DNA of 64,000 bases from Calcarisporiella thermophila CBS 279.70. Taxonomy: Eukaryota > Calcarisporiellomycota. The position numbers and the translations under genes were made by a program. Below the pieces are notes generated by a model. It was not told the origin of the DNA, did no database searches, and saw only the letters and a program-made list of their open reading frames with translations. Below, piece after piece: positions 1 through 11,630 of this stretch (the first letter of the stretch is position 1; each line of letters starts with the position of its first letter). The stretch lies in NCBI RefSeq assembly GCF_041956535.1, contig NW_027192195.1:180336-244335 (forward strand), given 5' to 3'.

Positions 1-604
1 ACAGTAAGACACGCGGCTCAAATTGTCTTCGATTCGGTGCTATGGCAAATCCATCGGGACCGAATCGCCTACCATTTCGAATGCATTCGAGCATCACCCG
101 AGACAATCATCCTCCGTGCCAAAATGGACATCGAGGAGGCTATCGGAGGTGAACTGATAAAGGCACGAAAAAGACGAGAGATAGAGCTATTCCGAAGAAG
201 GTGGTGCATCAGGGAGCGGTAATAGAAAGTTCGGATAGAGCAAGACTAAAACTGGAGTGACGAAGCAACTCTTCCTCTCTCCCTACCTCCTCCCCTCCTC
301 TTCATATTTTTCACCAAATACCCGATCACTATGTACATCTAATCTACCCTTTATTCCCTTACTCCACGTTCATCACCTTCTCTATGTTCTTACCCCCTTG
401 TGTTTCCTTGCTTTCTTCTCTTCTCTCCCTTTCTGGGCTAACATAAATTGTCAAAATCCAAGTTCTACCTTGCCACCTAACTATATCCCCACCCCTTTAT
501 TCCCCCTTTCTTTTTTCATTGTAATCATTAAACTCTTGTAAGCTACAGAAACTAATAAAAGTCTCCGTTGATTGATCAAAAAAAATTTTATTTCAAATCT
601 AATC
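1..604 (+). mobile_element. Non-LTR retroelement, C-terminal coding end and 3' UTR (5' end outside window)
   Basis: An open frame runs from the window edge to a TAA near 222. It contains a tryptophan/histidine/arginine pattern (LWQIHRDRIA) followed by a basic helix rich in RKRRE, which resembles the extreme C-terminus of fungal LINE reverse transcriptase proteins. A pyrimidine-rich 3' UTR follows and ends in an A-run at about 578-585. The A-run is followed by ATTTCAAATCTAATC (590-604), which recurs after the next two inserts. The assignment rests on the poly(A)-like tail, the repeated target word and the similar frame in the insert at 1746. No catalytic reverse transcriptase motif lies in the window. 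Confidence 0.6.
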
Positions 605-1182
605 GAACTGGGTGAACATCATAGATGATTCTGTGATTTTCATCCAGGGCACCTCTGAAGATCAAATCCCAACCCCAACTCCGGCCTGAGAACTACACCC
701 AACCCTTCACTGCTGTATATTAATACCATCTCCTCTATCGTTCTTTTCCCTACTTTTTTCTTTTTTTTTCTTTTCCTTTTTCTCCTTTCCTTTTTTCTTC
801 TTTCCTCTTCCTTCTTTTACTTTTTCAACCCTTCACTTCTTTTCGTTATTTCATGTACATAAGCAGCCTATCATAATACCCTTGCACACAACTTTTTATC
901 CCTCCCTCTTACAGTTATTCCTATCCCCTTCTTTATTAAGCTAATTGCTGTTTCCATACTTTCCTAGCTCTTTCCTCATCACCTTTTCTCTTTTTCTCTT
1001 ACACTTAAATCCTTTTCTTCCTTCCTTTCTTTTTCCTTCTATCCTCCAAATTCTGCAAGGTAGGCCAGGAGCATTACTTGGGTGATTTTGACATAGAAGC
1101 TACCCTACCTTTTTAACAGGATAGGACACTTTTCAATAATTTGTTAAAAAAAAAATAAAAAAAAAATAATTCAAATCTAATC
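605..1182 (+). mobile_element. 5'-truncated non-LTR retroelement copy
   Basis: The insert begins right after the first ATTTCAAATCTAATC and ends in an A-rich tail at about 1146-1168, followed by a second copy of the same target word (1169-1182). Its sequence matches, in reverse orientation, the element at 57092-57759 over roughly 500 bp. Shared landmarks include GTGAACATCATAGAT, the block reading CTCAGGCC in the other copy, and the tail block with GGGTAGCTTC. It carries no open frame of note and looks like a 3' UTR-only copy left by target-primed reverse transcription. Confidence 0.75.
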
Positions 1183-1428
1183 ATTAGAGATGGGTCCGGG
1201 ACATACTCTAGGAATCGAGCTATAAGATACTTCGTTCTTAATAATTTGATATTGATCGTCCTCAGAAAACAAAGAAATACGTTTAATATAGTGACTTGTC
1301 AGAAGAAATACATGTAAGCAATGGTTGAGCGTTAGAAATAGCGTGCAAATCCTTTCATTTAACTTGTATAGGAGACTTTTCAATAAAAGATCCTTCAATC
1401 TCAAAAAAAAAATATTTCAAATCTAATC
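1183..1428 (+). mobile_element. Short 5'-truncated non-LTR retroelement copy
   Basis: This is a third insert of about 230 bp. It starts at the second target word and ends with ACTTTTCAATAAAAG, an A-run (1403-1412) and a third copy of ATTTCAAATCTAATC (1414-1428). Its body (GGTCCGGGACATA, GGAATCGAGCTATAAG, TTTAACTTGTATAGG) is closely repeated in the insert at 2231-2410, so the two are copies of one family's 3' end. Confidence 0.75.
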
Positions 1429-1745
1429 TCTTCATCTAATTTCAGATGACCAATTCTTTAATTTGAGCTTTACCTTTGTTCTACTCTATTCACTTTTTGA
1501 CAAATATTACGTGATATGTGAAATGTTTCTCTTGTTATACCATTCTATCTATTCTACTATTTCCATCTATCTGTTTCCTGTTCTTATATAAGGCTTAACA
1601 TTTTTATTCTAATTAATAACAAGTTCCTATCGAGTTTGAGATTTTTCAGTGCTATTTCTCCACATTTCCTAAATTCCACATAACAGAAAGGAAAGAATAG
1701 AAAAAAATATTTATATACCAATTTTCATTTTTTTGGATGCCCTGC

Positions 1746-2230
1746 GGTGACGGCACCCGTCCAGCAAAAATCGACATGTCTCCATGTTGTTACACGACAT
1801 CATGGTGTGGAGTATACATAAGACCAGGATTGCAATTGTGATGGACAACCAAGAACACGAGGACATCGCATTCAAGTGTACCATTTTGTCAGATCTTATC
1901 ATAACAATCAAAGGACAATGGATACAGGCACAGAGGAAAAAAGACGAAGAAGGGTTCAAGCAAAAATGTGGAAAAAGCTCGCTAATCCGGATCGATGACA
2001 GCCAAGGAGTAGCATTCGATTTCGAGGAAGCCAAAAACACTTAATCTGACATTTCCAAGACCGGAACTCTTTAAACTATATCCCAATTTCTTCTAGTACT
2101 TAATAAGCCTGTCCGAAAGCACATCTCACATTTGTAATACATATTAAATAAACCACAGGACGCAAGTTCCTGCGTCCTTAGAGGAAAAAAAAATACATCC
2201 CAAAAGAAAAAAAATTTTTTTATGCCCTGC
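1746..2230 (+). mobile_element. Non-LTR retroelement copy with C-terminal coding remnant
   Basis: The insert lies between two copies of a target word ATTTTTTT(G)ATGCCCTGC (1726-1745 and 2214-2230). It encodes an 80-residue frame ending at 2044 with WSIHKTRIA followed by a lysine/arginine-rich helix, a pattern like that of the element at 1-222. The 3' end has a hairpin with 8-bp arms (AGGACGCA/TGCGTCCT, 2157-2178) just before an A-rich tail. This is a second, diverged family or an older copy, truncated at its 5' end. Confidence 0.65.
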
Positions 2231-2428
2231 TAGAGAGGGGTCCGGGACATATTCTAGGAATCGAGCTATAAGCAACTTCGTTAATAATTTGATATTGGTA
2301 GTCATCAGTAAACAAGCAATGCATGTAAGAAATGGTGGAGGGAGTGTACAAGCTTTTCATTTAACTTGTATAGGTGACTTTTCAATAAAAGATCCTTTAA
2401 TAAAAAAAATATTTTTTTGATGCCCTGC
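2231..2428 (+). mobile_element. Short 5'-truncated non-LTR retroelement copy
   Basis: About 180 bp are nearly the same as the insert at 1183-1413, including GGTCCGGGACAT, GGAATCGAGCTATAAG and ACTTTTCAATAAAAG. The copy ends in an A-run and is followed by a third ATTTTTTTGATGCCCTGC (2411-2428). It contains no coding potential. Confidence 0.75.
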
Positions 2429-3428
2429 TTCCTTCGACCAAAACACTTAGCTCCATTACGATATTGCAGAATACCCTACCACCCGTATTCCAAATTTCCC
2501 TTTTCTTTTTCTTTTCCTTTTTTATCACTTCCCTCTCTCGTCTACCACCTTCCTTGAAAAATAGTAAAGATATGCACACTCTCTACCATTTCTTACATGT
2601 ATTTCTTGTTTTTGATGACTATCAATTTCTTTATTCGGAACGAAAAAGGATACTTATTAATAATGATCCTCCTAACAAAAAAAACAAGGTCTTTTCCTTT
2701 GTTATGGTTTATGAGCACTTTTAGTACTTATTGTTGCCTTATTCTAACACTTTTCTATGCTATCTCCTACAGGATAATGAAAAACACTTAATTCGTTCTA
2801 TTATCTTCCTTAACTTTGTTATATTAGTTTTCACATTTTTTATACAATTAGTGTATTTATAGTGTATTAAGGCGTCTTCCAAGTCCCAAAATATGAAACA
2901 GTCAAACAAGTAGAGGTCGTATTCTGCACAATATAGCAAACTGGCTCTTTTCTAATTTTCTAATTTATAGTCGCCATATTTTTGTGTCTTTTTTCTTATA
3001 TCATTCATTGAATTGCTTTGTTTAATTTAATCCGTTACCAAACTTATCAAACAAGTGTTTTCCTTTTCGTTCTATTTAAAAGCACCTTTCTACTCTTTAT
3101 TTTCAGAATAGTTTTCATTTGTGTTAATTTATTTGGAGCTTTTATATAAATGGTATGAAAGGTATTTAGCATATTCTGAACTCAAATAATATTGCTTTTT
3201 GCGCAAAAATTTATCGTGCCTTTATGGGATAAAAAGAAACAAAAGGCTTTCTTACCAGACACATGTTTACATACAAACATCATTGACAGTGGACCAATTT
3301 TGTAAGTAAAGTGTTTTTTTTAAAAAAACTGGGAACATCTGAGAAAAATAAAATAGAAACTAGCGTGAAAACATTCTTTCATTACACGGGTTAATAGTAT
3401 GCCAAAAGTGTAGAGTAATTTTTACACT
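2429..3428. other. AT-rich intergenic stretch, no gene seen
   Basis: This kilobase lies between the retroelement cluster and the 3' end of MCM7. It is strongly AT-rich, holds only short spurious frames and has no recognisable RNA gene. The first part may be older retroelement debris, since it is pyrimidine-rich like the 3' UTRs upstream, but no clear copy was found. Confidence 0.5.
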
Positions 3429-6115
3429 TTAATTTCCAAAAACAATCAGCTTCGTTTTCGCGTTGTTTAACATCCAGATGTTTACTCTCTGGTATTCTTG
3501 AACACAGTCCATTAGCTGTTCTTCGCTGTATCCTTTCCTGAGTACAAGTTGTTTGACTTCGGCGAATTTGAGCTCCTGCCGAACAGCTACATCGGGGTCA
3601 TCTTCATCACGTTGCATCATATTGTGAATCAGCTTATAAATTTGATCTACAGGCGAACCACGAGGCCGAGTTCTAGACCCATCCTCTTTGGTATCAGCAA
3701 TAGAAGCTTCCATCAACCGCAATGCTTCATCCACATCCTCAGTTGAAACTTGATCTGCGAAGCGTAGACGAGCAAAAGCTTGTGATAAACGGACAATACC
3801 CAAAAGTGTACGTGCACTGATATATGACGGGTTGCTTGAATCGTCTTTTGAAGTTGGGTTATTCTTATTATTCTTATCGGCTTGAACTTTGGCGTATTCC
3901 TTGCGCATGTTGACATATTGAGATACAGCATATTCACCCACTACTTGAGTGAGCACTGGCCGTGTTTGGCGTGCAAGCGCAATATAGTGTCTGGGTAGGA
4001 AATAGTTGATAAATAATGCAACAAACAGAATGAATTACAAAGGGGGAGGGGGGTAATCAATATTTATTTACCTAATAACTGCAGGCTCAAGTGGATCGAA
4101 ATCCAATGGAGGATGGGTTCCTTGCTTATGTACTTCGGTGACATGCTCTGCAAGTCTTGCATCTTCATCTCTATCCGGCCGATCGCAAATTATGAAAATC
4201 AGGTCAAATCGCGAAAGCAATGCCGCTGGCAAATTGATATTTTCAGCTGGTGTTTTGTTTTTGTCATAGCGGCCCCCAAGAGGATTTGCTGCTGCCAAAA
4301 CGGCCGTACGTGCGTTCAAAGTCGTCGTAATCCCTGCCTTGCTGATACTAACTGTTTGTTGCTCCATAACCTCATGGATTGCAGTACGATCAGCGTCGTC
4401 CATCTTATCGAATTCATCAATGCAACAAATTCCGTTGTCAGCAAGAACGAGAGCGCCACCTTCAAGCACTAGCTCGCCTGTCACCGGGTCTTTAATCAAT
4501 GCTGCCGTCAATCCCACTCCAGAACTTCCGCGACCAGTCGTGTAAACAGCACGTGGTGCAACCTTGGAAATAAATTTAAGCAGTTGTGATTTAGCAACAC
4601 CAGGGTCCCCCATCAAACAAATGTTGATATCGCCACGGATCTTCATCCCATCGCCAACGGTTTTTGTGACCCCACCCACAAGCAAGAGAAGTAAGGCCTT
4701 CTTAATATCCTCGTGACCCCAGATTTCAGGAGCGATACTTCGTGCAAGACGTGTGAATATATTAGGGTCGCGACTGAGTTCGTAGATTTCAGATCGAATT
4801 TCTTCTGTCAACTCCATTTTGTTATATTGTTTCTTGTGCTGATGCACATGTTGTGCCTCTAGATAAGTATCGGTAAGTAGCCCTGCGCGTAGAGCTTTGA
4901 AGCCAGTATAAGGAAGCGGAAGGAAAATCCCAGAGATGTCAACGATATCTCCAGGAGTAACCGTGCGAGTGATAGGACCGATGAGATATACCTTCATCGT
5001 GCGGGGGATGTGCCCGATGGGAACTTGGTCTGTCTAAATTTAAAATTAACCAGTTCAATCTTGGTCAGTGACAGTAAAAAGCAAGTTAATATTCACCAGC
5101 TCTTGTAGCTTAATTTCTTGGAAAGCTAAAAACCGGCTTGCCCGTGTCTGAAGATACAATTTACTTTTTCTTCCATTACCCAGACATCTAGCAGAGGTAC
5201 ATGTCATGAGCGGCATAAATTGAAGCTGAGTCACTTCTTGGAAAATTTCATATCCGCATTCCTCGCAACTGTAGGTGTTAAGGCCGGCAAAAGGCTTCAC
5301 GTCACTCACGCGAGTCACAATACCACGCACTTTTACCAAGCGTCCCAGAGATTCACCTTTGACCTCTCTTATTGCCATAGGCTTTGCTCTTGATAATGGT
5401 TTGATATAAACAGAGCTAAAAGAAAAAACTATTGAGCTAGACATGATTTTAGCATTTAACTGAAATTATATTACTATCTTCGAGTCAGGATAGCAGGAAA
5501 TGTTGATTGTCCTTCCTGTGCAAGAATTTGATCCCGCTCTCGGCGCTGTTGAATGATAATATCGATTACATCGTCTTTGTAGCTCAAATCTATAGTCGGC
5601 TCCGGGAGAAGTTTATCTATAGCTCTCGAAAAGAGTTCGACGTATCGCTTCGAATTTTTGTTAATGTTAGCAACTGTATGCTGTTCGCTGTCCTCGTACT
5701 AAGACATCGAATTAAAAAATTAATACATTTTTTAATATTGGGATATTTGGCGTTAGTTTCTACCTCAGCTAAATCATCCAGTTCGATAGTGATGCAATCT
5801 TGTTCTCTATTGGCAATTGCTTGCTATAATCAAAACGCTAAGATTTAGAACCCAACCTTCACAATTATAGATAATACGTACCAATTGATCATGATATTTT
5901 GCAACACCGCCTTTTATTTGATCATCTTCTTCATCGTCCGAGTAAGAATAGTCATTTCGTGCTGATTTAGTGCGAAATTTTTCTAGAAATTCCAATAACT
6001 TTTCTGAAAATATAAAAAATAATTCAATAGATATATTCCATTTGGTTTTATAATCAAATATACCTTGTTCTTGATCAAAATTGAGATACACCGAGGTGGC
6101 AACAGGTAGTGCCAT
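3429..6115 (-). CDS. MCM7: DNA replication licensing factor MCM7
   Basis: Subunit of the hexameric MCM2-7 replicative helicase, acting at nuclear replication origins. The exon chain is complement(join(3429-3990, 4072-5033, 5097-5415, 5475-5698, 5764-5823, 5882-6003, 6064-6115)), giving 766 residues, close to the usual family size. Visible landmarks are the zinc-binding region with CEEC, the block [13 protein letters not shown], the Walker [10 protein letters not shown], the Walker B region CIDEFDKMD, the arginine-finger SRFD and the C-terminal [13 protein letters not shown] block. All junctions are GT-AG and keep frame. The start is the only ATG that precedes the conserved acidic N-terminal region. 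The short upstream region carries MCB-like ACGCG words, as expected for an S-phase gene. Confidence 0.97.
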
Positions 6116-6981
6116 CGTTATGTTATTTTAATCGAAAAATAAAAGACGAGTCGCACAATGGAATTGGAAATAGTTTTAAAGTAATAGAACAAAATGGCCC
6201 TTTAAAAAAAAAAAAAACGCGACGCGATTCCAATGTAAAATTAAATCGCGTAAAAAATGGTTACGTCACTAACCTAACCTAAATTATTTTCTGGCATTGT
6301 TTACATTTATTATTGCATGAGCATATTGTATATACTAGTATATGTGTGCGAGGTATATAGGTACATGTATGGGCTGAAATATGCTAGAGATACTAGGTGC
6401 ATATGGAGTCGAGCTATCACTTGGAAAAGAACTGGCATAACAGACTTGAAGACTATATTGATATCTAACTGGTAATAATTCAGGCTAACGAAGACTACAA
6501 AGAATATAGTAGTCTCCTAGTACACTACCGTCGACTATCACACATGAAGGAGCAACATGGTAACTCCCTTTATTAGTACGGAATAAAATAATGTAGTTGG
6601 ATATTGACGATCATGCATAGTTTCTCCATGTAATTCTAATAAAATTTCCACATCCAATCCCACTCCACCCTTTCATCTCACAATCTCTTCCTTCCTGAAT
6701 ATACGATTGTCCTATAAACGAATCCTAATCGCACTGGAATATGTTTGCGCTTCCTATAGTCAATTCCGCAATAGCTCAAATTCGAGATTAATTGGCGATG
6801 TCGATCGTAATTTATCCTCCGGAAGATCGAGAACACTGTAGATATTTAGGACCTCAGGAGAGGGTGGTTGTGATTTGGCATTCAAAAATGCGCAGGCTCG
6901 TCCACATCTCGCCCAAACACAGCATCAGAAAAAATGATAATAAACAAAGCTCTCGTTTATTTTATAAAAATTATTAACAGA
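6116..6981. other. Intergenic: MCM7 promoter and eL22 3' flank
   Basis: Besides the ACGCG words, this stretch holds CTAACCTAACCTAA (about 6270-6283), a telobox-like word also found upstream of the phosphatase gene at 34703. Short frames on the plus strand start with non-ATG codons or overlap the eL22 3' UTR and look spurious. Confidence 0.5.
6217..6226. promoter_or_regulatory. MCB/E2F-like element upstream of MCM7
   Basis: ACGCGACGCG lies about 100 bp upstream of the MCM7 start, with a further ATCGCG at about 6244-6249. ACGCG is the core of the MBF (MCB) site that drives G1/S genes in fungi. The placement is what is known for MCM genes. Function here is inferred. Confidence 0.5.
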
Positions 6982-7419
6982 TTATTCCTCATCCTCCTCC
7001 TCATCCTCCTGAGAAGAGATGTTGAAGTACCGGAGCTCAAAGGTCTGCTTATCGCTGGCAATAACACGGAGCCAGTCACGAAGCTGGTGCTTCTTGAGGA
7101 ACTTCTTCGTGAGGTACTTGAGGTAGCGCTTGGAGAACTGGGTGTTGGCTGTCACGGTGATCTTTGAGTCGCCACCACGAGCAATGGTCACGGCATCACC
7201 AAGGTTGTTTGTGCGGCCATTAACCTTGACGCGATCGTGAAGGAACTTTTCGAAAGCGGCCGCGTCGAAAATCTTATCGTTCGCGGGACCAGAGCAGTCA
7301 ATGACGAACTTCTTCTGGATCTTCTTCGCTTTGGTAGCCTTCTATACGAAATGGTGGAATGAGCTCAGCAATAGATTCTAGTTTATTTTCTTAGTTAGAG
7401 TGCTTACCACAGCGGGCAT
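6982..7419 (-). CDS. RPL22: 60S ribosomal protein eL22
   Basis: Component of the large ribosomal subunit. The first exon (7408-7419) encodes only MPAV. A 66-nt intron follows and the second exon (6982-7341) gives the rest, for 123 residues in total. Family signatures are [17 protein letters not shown], the [13 protein letters not shown] block, [20 protein letters not shown] and WLRV followed by an acidic tail. An intron a few codons after the start is typical of fungal ribosomal protein genes, where it often affects expression. The upstream flank is AT-rich. Confidence 0.97.
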
Positions 7420-7880
7420 GATGACCTTCGATTTTCAATTGAGAAAAGAAAAAGGAGAGAGAGGGAGCAAAGTAAAAGATTCTTGCTACTTTTAAACCAC
7501 AAACAAAAAATTTTTTGGATATCCGATCCTTATCCATTCATAAGCCACCGATTCACCAGTCGAAAATAGGAGATAAAGTATCTACATCGGTGTGAGATTA
7601 ATAAAAAATAACATTGTGATTATGCACTAGGGTAAAGGTCAATAGAATGAATTTCAGTTAGACTTTTATTGTGGAAAAAACAATGAATGATGACATTATG
7701 GGTCATATTGATATATGTATAATATCCTGATCTAAATAAAATAAAGAGCCAAATAAGCACGTCAAATTTCGGATTCAAATACGTGCCTCGGCAATTAAAT
7801 TCGGATATTCTTAATCTTTTCGCTCATTAAACTCCTTAACTCGCTTCTTATTCCTTTAAACCCATTAGAGATATACAATA
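7420..7880. other. Intergenic: divergent promoter region, nothing distinctive
   Basis: This AT-rich stretch separates the divergent eL22 and RhoGEF genes. No RNA gene, repeat or strong motif was found. Confidence 0.5.
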
Positions 7881-10800
7881 ATGGAGAATAAATATCCTAG
7901 TTATAGAACTAATGTTCAGACTAATTTGGTAGATATATGGAGTATTCTTGATATTTTTAGCTTCTTACAAGTTTTAATTTATATAATTCGCAACGAATAT
8001 GTAGCCAACCCCTCCCCAGGCCATTGCTCCACTAGGAAAATCCCCATCAAAGGTGAGAATAAGATACTGTTAGGCATTTCTGGCTCTTAACTGGATTCTT
8101 AACAAAATTTCATCTTATTCCCCACTACTTGAAGTATGATGATTGGAGTGTAACACAAGCTTCACAAGATTCCTGCAATCCTGACAGTGAAGGCAATCTT
8201 CTAGCTCAACTCATCAAAACAGAATCACAATATATAAAAGAATTGGAGAGAGTAATATAGACCTTACAGTTGACAAATTCTTCTTCGATAGTAACATTGG
8301 CTTTTTCTCTCTTTAACAGCTATCTTCATTATGGAGTACCTTTAATCCTTCTGAGCTTTATGTCTTGCTGGCAAATCTTGAAGCCATCTGTAATGCTAGT
8401 AAAGAGTTCGTCCAGGTAAGATATCTAAAGTTATACTTGAATATAGATTCAAATATTGAATTGGTTTTTTCTTTTCTTCATCTGAGCTAGAATCTCAACA
8501 TCGAACTCACTCCTTCATCCACAAGAGAACTTGAGGATACATTGATACTGCTGGTATATCATATGCTTTATCTATTATGTTCAAATGTATTTATGTTTTT
8601 ATCTTTTAGGCTGATAAACTCCTTCCGATATATATTGAATACTTCGAAGGTTTCATTTCCAACATGGGTATTCTAAGCTCCATCAGGAACTCTCAATCAC
8701 AAAGCAGATATCCTGTAATTATTGTGCAAACGAAATTATGCACGTGAATGATATTAATTGCTTATTATATCGTAGATTGACTCTTCATCTCTCCAGCAGT
8801 CGCAGGAAGATAAGCTAGAGTATTTATTCAATATTCCGTACGAGAGGCTCGTCTACTACAAGAAATTATACGAAGTATTTTGGACGCAGTTTAAATGCAA
8901 ACTATCTCGGTGCATTTCTGACTCTTCTTCTTTAGGTCTTGTTGGGGAGCTATAATCCAGATACTTCTGAATATCAAGAACTCTTGTATGCAAGTCAAAG
9001 GGTTGAAACTGTAATTCAGCTGGCCGAACAAATCCGTATCAGCTCGGTAGATGATAATAAGAGCTCTATGCAGTATAATAATGGATATAACGCGCAAAGT
9101 CTTGTCGAAGAATATGCCACAGACGATTGTCAGCAGAGAATATCTCCAACATTACCGGACGACGTGGATTTGCATACCCCCCTCGAAACTTTTCAAGAGA
9201 GCATTGATTGCACATATGTCCGTGATTTATTCACACTCCAGCCAAAAGTAAAGTATTTTATATATACATGTGACAACTTATAATTATGATATACCATTGA
9301 TATATTTGATAATAGAGGTGTAAACTTCAGCTTAGCCCTCCTAATATGCCAAACCAACGTTTTATTGTTGAGCGTGGTAACGTGTTCATATCTCTCCTTG
9401 ATAAACGTGATAACGTTACAGGTTCATGTGTAACCCACCCTAGCGGACATGTGGTACTCCTCAGCGACTTATTCTTAATATGTAACCGTATGACAGAGGA
9501 GGAAATGAGGCGAAAGCCTGGCAAAAGGCTCTATCTCCTGTATCCACCTCTCATGGTCCGGTATCTCCACTTTGCTTTAGTGGATTCAAATGAAGAAGGT
9601 GCCTACAAAAATGCTGAGAACTCCTTTTATTTATATCAATTATATATTCAACCTTTATTTTATAGATTCCCTCTTCGAGGTGGTGATAAAAAAGCGGGAA
9701 AGAATACTAATGCGCGCTCCAAATAAGCAGGCTCGAGATCTATGGCTCAAAATCGCATCAGAGCGTGGATTGACGCTTGGCGTTGATGGTCTCACAGCAA
9801 TCGAGCGTAAAATGCCACAGAAAGATCTGCCACGCCCTGGAGAAACTATCCTCCATACAAATAAGCCTTCTTCCAGCCAGCATCCCTCAGAACCGATGCC
9901 CATTGAGCTATCGCAGCAATTGAATTCTCCTTCGTCAGATCCTGAAGCCGCAACTCAGAGCCAAGTATCTGGCCTTGCTGCTAAGCGCGGTTACGCGCCA
10001 TTGCTGATGAATCCATCCCATGCATCCAGCCATTTGGAAAAACATGCAACATCCCCAAAATCTGTCGCAATCTCGCCTAGTCTGGCCCCACAGTCAAGTC
10101 CATCCCAAAATTCCCAGCATATGCTCTCCCCACTGCCCTCTCCCTCGAGCTCACCAATGCTCTCCCCACTTCACTCACCGATATTTACAACGTCTCCTGG
10201 CCTCCAGTCCTCCCCTCATCTGGGTCCGGCAGGAAGTAATGATTTCCTCCGGCCCGTGTCATCAGACCGTCACCAACTCCGCACCGATCGCACAATTTCA
10301 ACGTGGTCTACATTATCCAACTCGGCCGTTCGCGATGTGATACTCCGAACTGGGACATGTGATGTTTTCCAGCGTAAAGGAAATGAATGGCGTGTGCTAC
10401 AGGAGGATTGCGCCGTGGAGGTGCGTGTGGCGACAAGCGATCGCAAATGTGTATCTATTCTGCTTGAAGAGCGAAATCAACTTGTCCTTAATGCGTGGAT
10501 TAAAACCGGTTTGATAATCGCAAGAGAATCAGCTACCGATCTTGTTTTACGCTGCGAGGTTGGAGGAAGAAAGGAGGCGTATCGATTAGTATTTGATGTG
10601 CCATACGATGTCGATGCTCTTGAGAGTATGTTGCAGCGCTTTCTTGCGGAACAAGCCCCTTCTATGGACCCGGCTCATCTATTGTCGCGATTTGCAAGTC
10701 TAGCAACGGAAGAAGAAGTGGTGGAGCAAACGTTGCAGCTGGAAAATCGTGTAAAGGGCAAGGTGTACCTGCAAAATGAATATGCAAGCTGGATTTATCT

Positions 10801-11050
10801 TGGATCGGTGGTTTTGCTTCTCTCGATACAGAAGCCATCTAACAAAGCCCATGTAAGGATAGATCTCGAGCGGAAAAAGACTTGCCTCTTGAATGCATTA
10901 ATTCTGCCGGAGTGGGTCGAGCGTCTCGCCAATAAACGCCTTACAATCATGGTGCAAAACGACCGGGGTTTATCCACGGTCTATGCTGTACAATTTAAGG
11001 ATGAGGCCACCACCAACATAGTGTTTGATCATATCAAGAATCAGGGCTGA
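7881..11050 (+). CDS. Rho guanine nucleotide exchange factor (DH-PH) with two extra PH-like domains
   Basis: Predicted activator of a Rho/Cdc42-type GTPase at the cell cortex. Exons are 7881-8052, 8169-8251, 8320-8415, 8491-8553, 8610-8714, 8776-8874, 8936-9247, 9331-9598 and 9666-11050, giving 860 residues. A DH domain spans about residues 65-250, with the opening TESQYIKELER and a last helix around ERLVYYKKLYEVLLGSY. A PH domain follows (about 330-430: VVLLSDLFLICNR, LYLLYPPLMVR, KQARDLWLKIA), then a Ser/Pro-rich linker and two C-terminal PH/RanBP-like folds (about 620-720 and 750-858). The phases close exactly, but the first exon and the acceptor at 8168 are the least certain parts, and extra upstream exons are possible. 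Confidence 0.82.
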
Positions 11051-11630
11051 TCGATCTTATCCCTATCTTACCCCCATTGTTTTTCTCTATTTATTGTATT
11101 TGACTTTCTCAATGCTATTTATGAAAAGATGTCTATTTAATTGGTATATATTATTTTTATTTATTACACATGTTATTTAATCTATTTCTTTTCTTACCCT
11201 CTTTTCCCTCATCCATCTCTCCGTCCCCATCTGCCAAGGCGCTCATACAGTATTTCTTTTAATGGATTTAAGTAAATCTTTTAATAACTAATTTCTCGTG
11301 AATTTTAAACATTTGAATAATATTAATACCACTAATAATAATAATGCTTACTTGGAATTCATCCCTCTATAAGGGCTCAACTAAAAAAGTCCTTAAATAG
11401 TTACAAAGACCATTTTATTATATATGCCTGTCTCGAAAGCACCTCGAAATTTCACTCTTTTAGCTTAAAGTGCGTTCAATTCGTCTCGTAATACTAAGAT
11501 TTTACTTATTTAATAATCCTATTTGGGATTGACATTCCAATATTTGTGACTGGATTTTCATTGTTGACAAATGTGACTTTTGTGAATTCCTTATAGCTCT
11601 TACCCGATTACTAGCATAATCTCGAACATC
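11051..11630. other. Intergenic, AT-rich, no gene seen
   Basis: This holds the 3' flank of the RhoGEF gene and the promoter of the SGD1/NOM1 gene. Only short chance frames occur. Confidence 0.5.
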
